Assembly (NCBI RefSeq): GCF_026725475.1
Contig: NZ_CP109965.1
Coordinates: 558,001 to 622,000 of the forward strand
Length of the DNA: 64,000 bases
Direction of reading: 5' to 3'
Source of the DNA: Catenovulum adriaticum
GTDB lineage: Bacteria > Pseudomonadota > Gammaproteobacteria > Enterobacterales > Alteromonadaceae
How positions within the stretch are numbered: position 1 is the stretch's first letter; every line of letters begins with the position of its first letter. Of the stretch, positions 62,029 through 64,000 are shown piece after piece. The translations under genes and the position numbers were made by a program. A model generated the notes under the pieces. That model saw only the letters and a program-made list of their open reading frames with translations, made no database searches and had not been told where the DNA came from.

Positions 62029-62237
62029 CCACTGCTTATAGAGTTAGAATTTTTAAGACATTAAGCGGCACGTTATTATATTAGCTTAATGATACATTTT
62101 TTTAGTATCGCCATAATAATGTGATTACAACGACTCCAATTGAGAGTCAACACTACATCGAACTCACCCACTTACCTTAAGAGGTACGGTAGGGCGGGTT
62201 TAATTTATTTCGTTCTTTATTTACTGGAGCTTGGTCA
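62029..62237 (+). promoter_or_regulatory. S10 operon leader with attenuator-like hairpin (probable L4 autoregulation)
   Basis: A hairpin GACTC (62132-62136) with GAGTC (62144-62148) is followed by a larger imperfect stem: ACCCACTTACC (62166-62176) with GGTAGGGCGGGT (62188-62199), then a T-rich stretch. In E. coli the S10 leader ends in a similar stem plus U-run that L4 uses to stop its own operon. Here the placement suggests the same, but L4 binding is inferred. An alternative inner stem TACCT-TAAG-AGGTA overlaps the large one. Confidence 0.55.
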
Positions 62238-62549
62238 ATGCCAAATCAAAGAATTCGCATTCGATTGAAAGCATTCGATCATCGTCTGATTGACCAATCA
62301 ACGATGGAAATTGTTGAAACAGCTAAGCGTACCGGCGCACAAGTGCGTGGTCCGATTCCTTTGCCTACTCGCAAAGAGAAATTCACTGTTTTAGTCTCAC
62401 CTCATGTTAACAAAGATGCACGTGATCAGTACGAACTTCGTACTCATAAGCGTATGCTAGATATTGTTGAGCCAACTGAAAAAACAGTTGATGCATTGAT
62501 GAGATTAGACTTGGCTGCAGGCGTTGATGTTCAAATCAGCCTTGGCTAA
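62238..62549 (+). CDS. rpsJ: 30S ribosomal protein S10
   Basis: 103 residues, full length. Nearly canonical: RIRIRLKAFDHRLIDQS, VRGPIPLPTRKEKFTVL and HKRMLDIVEPTEKTVDAL. It is a 30S head protein and the NusE antitermination factor. GGAG lies nine bases before the ATG. First gene of the S10 operon. Confidence 0.98.
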   Translation: MPNQRIRIRLKAFDHRLIDQSTMEIVETAKRTGAQVRGPIPLPTRKEKFTVLVSPHVNKDARDQYELRTHKRMLDIVEPTEKTVDALMRLDLAAGVDVQISLG

Positions 62550-62579
62550 CCAGCAATTTGAAAGTAAGAGGTTATTAAC

Positions 62580-63218
62580 ATGGCTATTGGTTTAGTCGGA
62601 CGTAAAGTTGGTATGACTCGCATCTTCACTGAAGATGGCGCTTCTGTACCAGTTACGGTTATCGAAGTTGAAGCCAACCGTGTCACTCAGGTTAAAACTG
62701 TCGAAACTGACGGTTACCGTGCACTTCAGGTTACCACCGGTACTAAAAAAGCAAATCGCGTAAACAAACCTTCAGCAGGTCACTTTGCTAAAGCAAATGT
62801 AGAAGCTGGTCGTGGTTTATGGGAATTTCGCTTAGGTGATAACGAAGGCGAGGGCATTGAAGTTGGTGCTGAAATCAAAGTTGACGTCTTAACTGATGTT
62901 AACAAAGTAGATGTTACTGGTACGTCAAAAGGTAAAGGTTTCGCGGGTACAATTAAACGCTGGAACTTTAGCCGTCAAGGCGAAACACACGGTAACTCAA
63001 TTTCTCACCGAGCACCGGGTTCAATTGGTCAAAACCAATCACCTGGTAAAGTTTTCAAAGGTAAGAAAATGAGTGGTCATATGGGTGCTGAGCGTGTAAC
63101 GACTCAAAACCTTGAAGTGGTACGCATCGACGCTGAACGTAACTTAGTATTAGTTAAAGGTGCCATCCCAGGCGCGACTAATAGTGACGTTGTTGTTAAA
63201 CCGGCTGTTAAAGCATAG
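62580..63218 (+). CDS. rplC: 50S ribosomal protein L3
   Basis: 212 residues. Begins AIGLVGRKVGMTRIFTEDG. The central segment GTSKGKGFAGTIKRWNF and the conserved Gln in RAPGSIGQNQSPGKVFKG (methylation site in E. coli) are present. It is one of the first proteins in 50S assembly. It starts 30 bp after rpsJ. Confidence 0.98.
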   Translation: MAIGLVGRKVGMTRIFTEDGASVPVTVIEVEANRVTQVKTVETDGYRALQVTTGTKKANRVNKPSAGHFAKANVEAGRGLWEFRLGDNEGEGIEVGAEIKVDVLTDVNKVDVTGTSKGKGFAGTIKRWNFSRQGETHGNSISHRAPGSIGQNQSPGKVFKGKKMSGHMGAERVTTQNLEVVRIDAERNLVLVKGAIPGATNSDVVVKPAVKA

Positions 63219-63234
63219 TCAAAGGAGACAGATG

Positions 63235-63840
63235 ATGGAATTAGCATTAAAAGACGCATCTGGCGCGCTTACAGTTTCTGAAGCGACCTTTGGACTTGAG
63301 TTTAACGAATCACTCGTTCACCAAGTAGTTGTTGCTTACGCAGCAGCTTCGCGTCAAGGTACACGTAAGCAAAAAACTCGTGCTGAGGTGACTGGTTCTA
63401 CTAAGAAACCATTCCGCCAAAAAGGTACAGGTCGTGCTCGTGCTGGTACTGTAAAAAGCCCAATTTGGCGTTCAGGTGGTGTGACTTTCGCAGCTCGCCC
63501 ACAAGATCACAGCCAAAAGGTAAACCGTAAAATGTACCGCGGTGCAATCCGTAGCATTTTATCTGAATTGATCCGTCAAGATCGTTTAGTGGTAGTTGAA
63601 CAGTTCTCTGTTGAAACACCTAAAACTAAAGCACTTGCGGCTAAGTTAAACGAATTAGAATTGAAAGATGTTTTAATCGTAACTGAAGAGATTGAAGAGA
63701 ATTTATTCTTAGCGGCTCGTAACTTAGTTAAAGTGGACGTTCGTGACATTCAAGGTATCGATCCAGTTAGCTTGATCGGTTTTGAAAAAGTATTAATAAC
63801 TGCTGGTGCGGTTAAGAAGCTTGAGGAGACGTTAGCATGA
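63235..63840 (+). CDS. rplD: 50S ribosomal protein L4
   Basis: 201 residues from the ATG at 63235, with GGAG seven bases upstream; the frame is open from 63160 but that part overlaps rplC. It starts MELALKDASGALTVSE as in E. coli. The exit-tunnel loop is KKPFRQKGTGRARAGTVKSP. L4 also represses its own operon through the S10 leader. Its stop overlaps the rplW start (ATGA). Confidence 0.98.
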   Translation: MELALKDASGALTVSEATFGLEFNESLVHQVVVAYAAASRQGTRKQKTRAEVTGSTKKPFRQKGTGRARAGTVKSPIWRSGGVTFAARPQDHSQKVNRKMYRGAIRSILSELIRQDRLVVVEQFSVETPKTKALAAKLNELELKDVLIVTEEIEENLFLAARNLVKVDVRDIQGIDPVSLIGFEKVLITAGAVKKLEETLA

Positions 63841-64000
63841 TCAGTCAAGAACGTTGTCTAAAAGTTATTTTAGGTCCACACATCTCTGAAAAAGCAACAG
63901 TGACAGCTGAAAACCAAAATACAATTGTATTTAAGGTATTGAATGATGCGACTAAAGCTGAAATCAAAGCAGCTGTTGAACTACTTTTCGAAGACGTGAA
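63837..64000 (+). CDS. rplW: 50S ribosomal protein L23, 5' part
   Basis: 54 residues are visible before the window ends: ERCLKVILGPHISEKATV and NDATKAEIKAAVELLF match L23. It binds at the polypeptide exit. ATGA overlap with rplD. Confidence 0.95.
   Translation, partial: MISQERCLKVILGPHISEKATVTAENQNTIVFKVLNDATKAEIKAAVELLFEDV

Larger units (their letters stand above)
61189..62237. other. 1-kb non-coding stretch between folE2 and the S10 operon
   Basis: 1049 bp with no open frame that looks coding. It holds the folE2 upstream region, a 14-bp palindrome TATATAGCTATATA near 61612, three tandem 11-bp copies (61875-61907), two CGGGAATC copies, then the S10 promoter and leader. The rpsL-rpsG-fusA-tuf genes often found upstream of rpsJ are not present. 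Confidence 0.7.

Noticed and set aside
63160..63234. N-terminal extension of L4
   Set aside because: The frame is open but overlaps rplC; the ATG at 63235 has a well-spaced GGAG and gives the canonical L4 N-terminus.
1..64000. tRNA, rRNA, CRISPR arrays, intact insertion sequences or prophage genes
   Set aside because: None seen: no cloverleaf sequences, no regular spaced repeats, no transposase or integrase frames.

Overview
The window looks like a chromosomal segment of a marine, AT-rich gammaproteobacterium, most likely an Alteromonadales member (Catenovulum/Alteromonadaceae-like; this is inference from gene content, not from a search). Housekeeping proteins (S10, L3, L4, L23, HemB, SerA, GltB/GltD, Rep, MetR, TatABC) are plainly gammaproteobacterial. 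A partial secreted carbohydrate-active protein at the left edge fits a marine polysaccharide degrader.

Layout. 1-1.3 kb: C-terminal part of a secreted protein with a DNRLRE-type domain and two tandem beta-sandwich modules, followed by a terminator and a broken SGNH-acyltransferase remnant. 1.8-25.2 kb: a 19-gene, nearly gapless minus-strand operon for an XrtA (exosortase A) type exopolysaccharide. It has the priming sugar transferase, DUF3473 deacetylase, FemAB protein, two XrtA-type glycosyltransferases, an exosortase A-EpsI fusion and an XrtA amidotransferase. These are followed by an accessory part with more glycosyltransferases, four putative sulfotransferases, a NodB deacetylase-glycosyltransferase fusion, a cysteine-less asparagine synthase-like protein and a Wzx flippase. 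25.6-30.5 kb: the divergent plus-strand export half (Wza-type lipoprotein, Wzz/GumC-type chain-length protein, tyrosine autokinase, outer-membrane beta-barrel). The two halves share a 429-bp divergent promoter region. Together they predict a cell-surface or secreted polysaccharide that is probably sulfated and partly deacetylated. No Wzy polymerase, PAPS synthesis gene or PEP-CTERM substrate is present in the window.

30.5-37.2 kb: DUF2959 lipoprotein, YqaE/Pmp3 peptide and an unknown envelope protein on minus, then tatABC-tatD-diguanylate cyclase-hemB on plus. 37.5-39.7 kb: DUF4397 lipoprotein and cytochrome c5, each with a strong terminator. 39.8-40.4 kb: a MITE-like 244-bp repeat and a structured leader before a GAF-GGDEF-(degenerate EAL) protein that overlaps rep tail to tail. 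45.2-47.4 kb: rpiA, serA and a cluster of small intergenic repeats. 47.4-53.9 kb: minus-strand YbbN-like protein, cheB-cheD-cheR, dusA, metR and the 5-formyl-THF cyclo-ligase. 54.0-61.2 kb: gltD, gltB (with a perfect leader hairpin) and folE2. 61.2-64.0 kb: a 1-kb non-coding stretch, then the S10 ribosomal operon (promoter, L4-type leader, rpsJ, rplC, rplD, partial rplW).

No tRNA, rRNA, CRISPR array, intact insertion sequence or prophage was seen. The most interesting parts are the sulfotransferase-rich XrtA locus and several unexplained structured or repeated intergenic elements.
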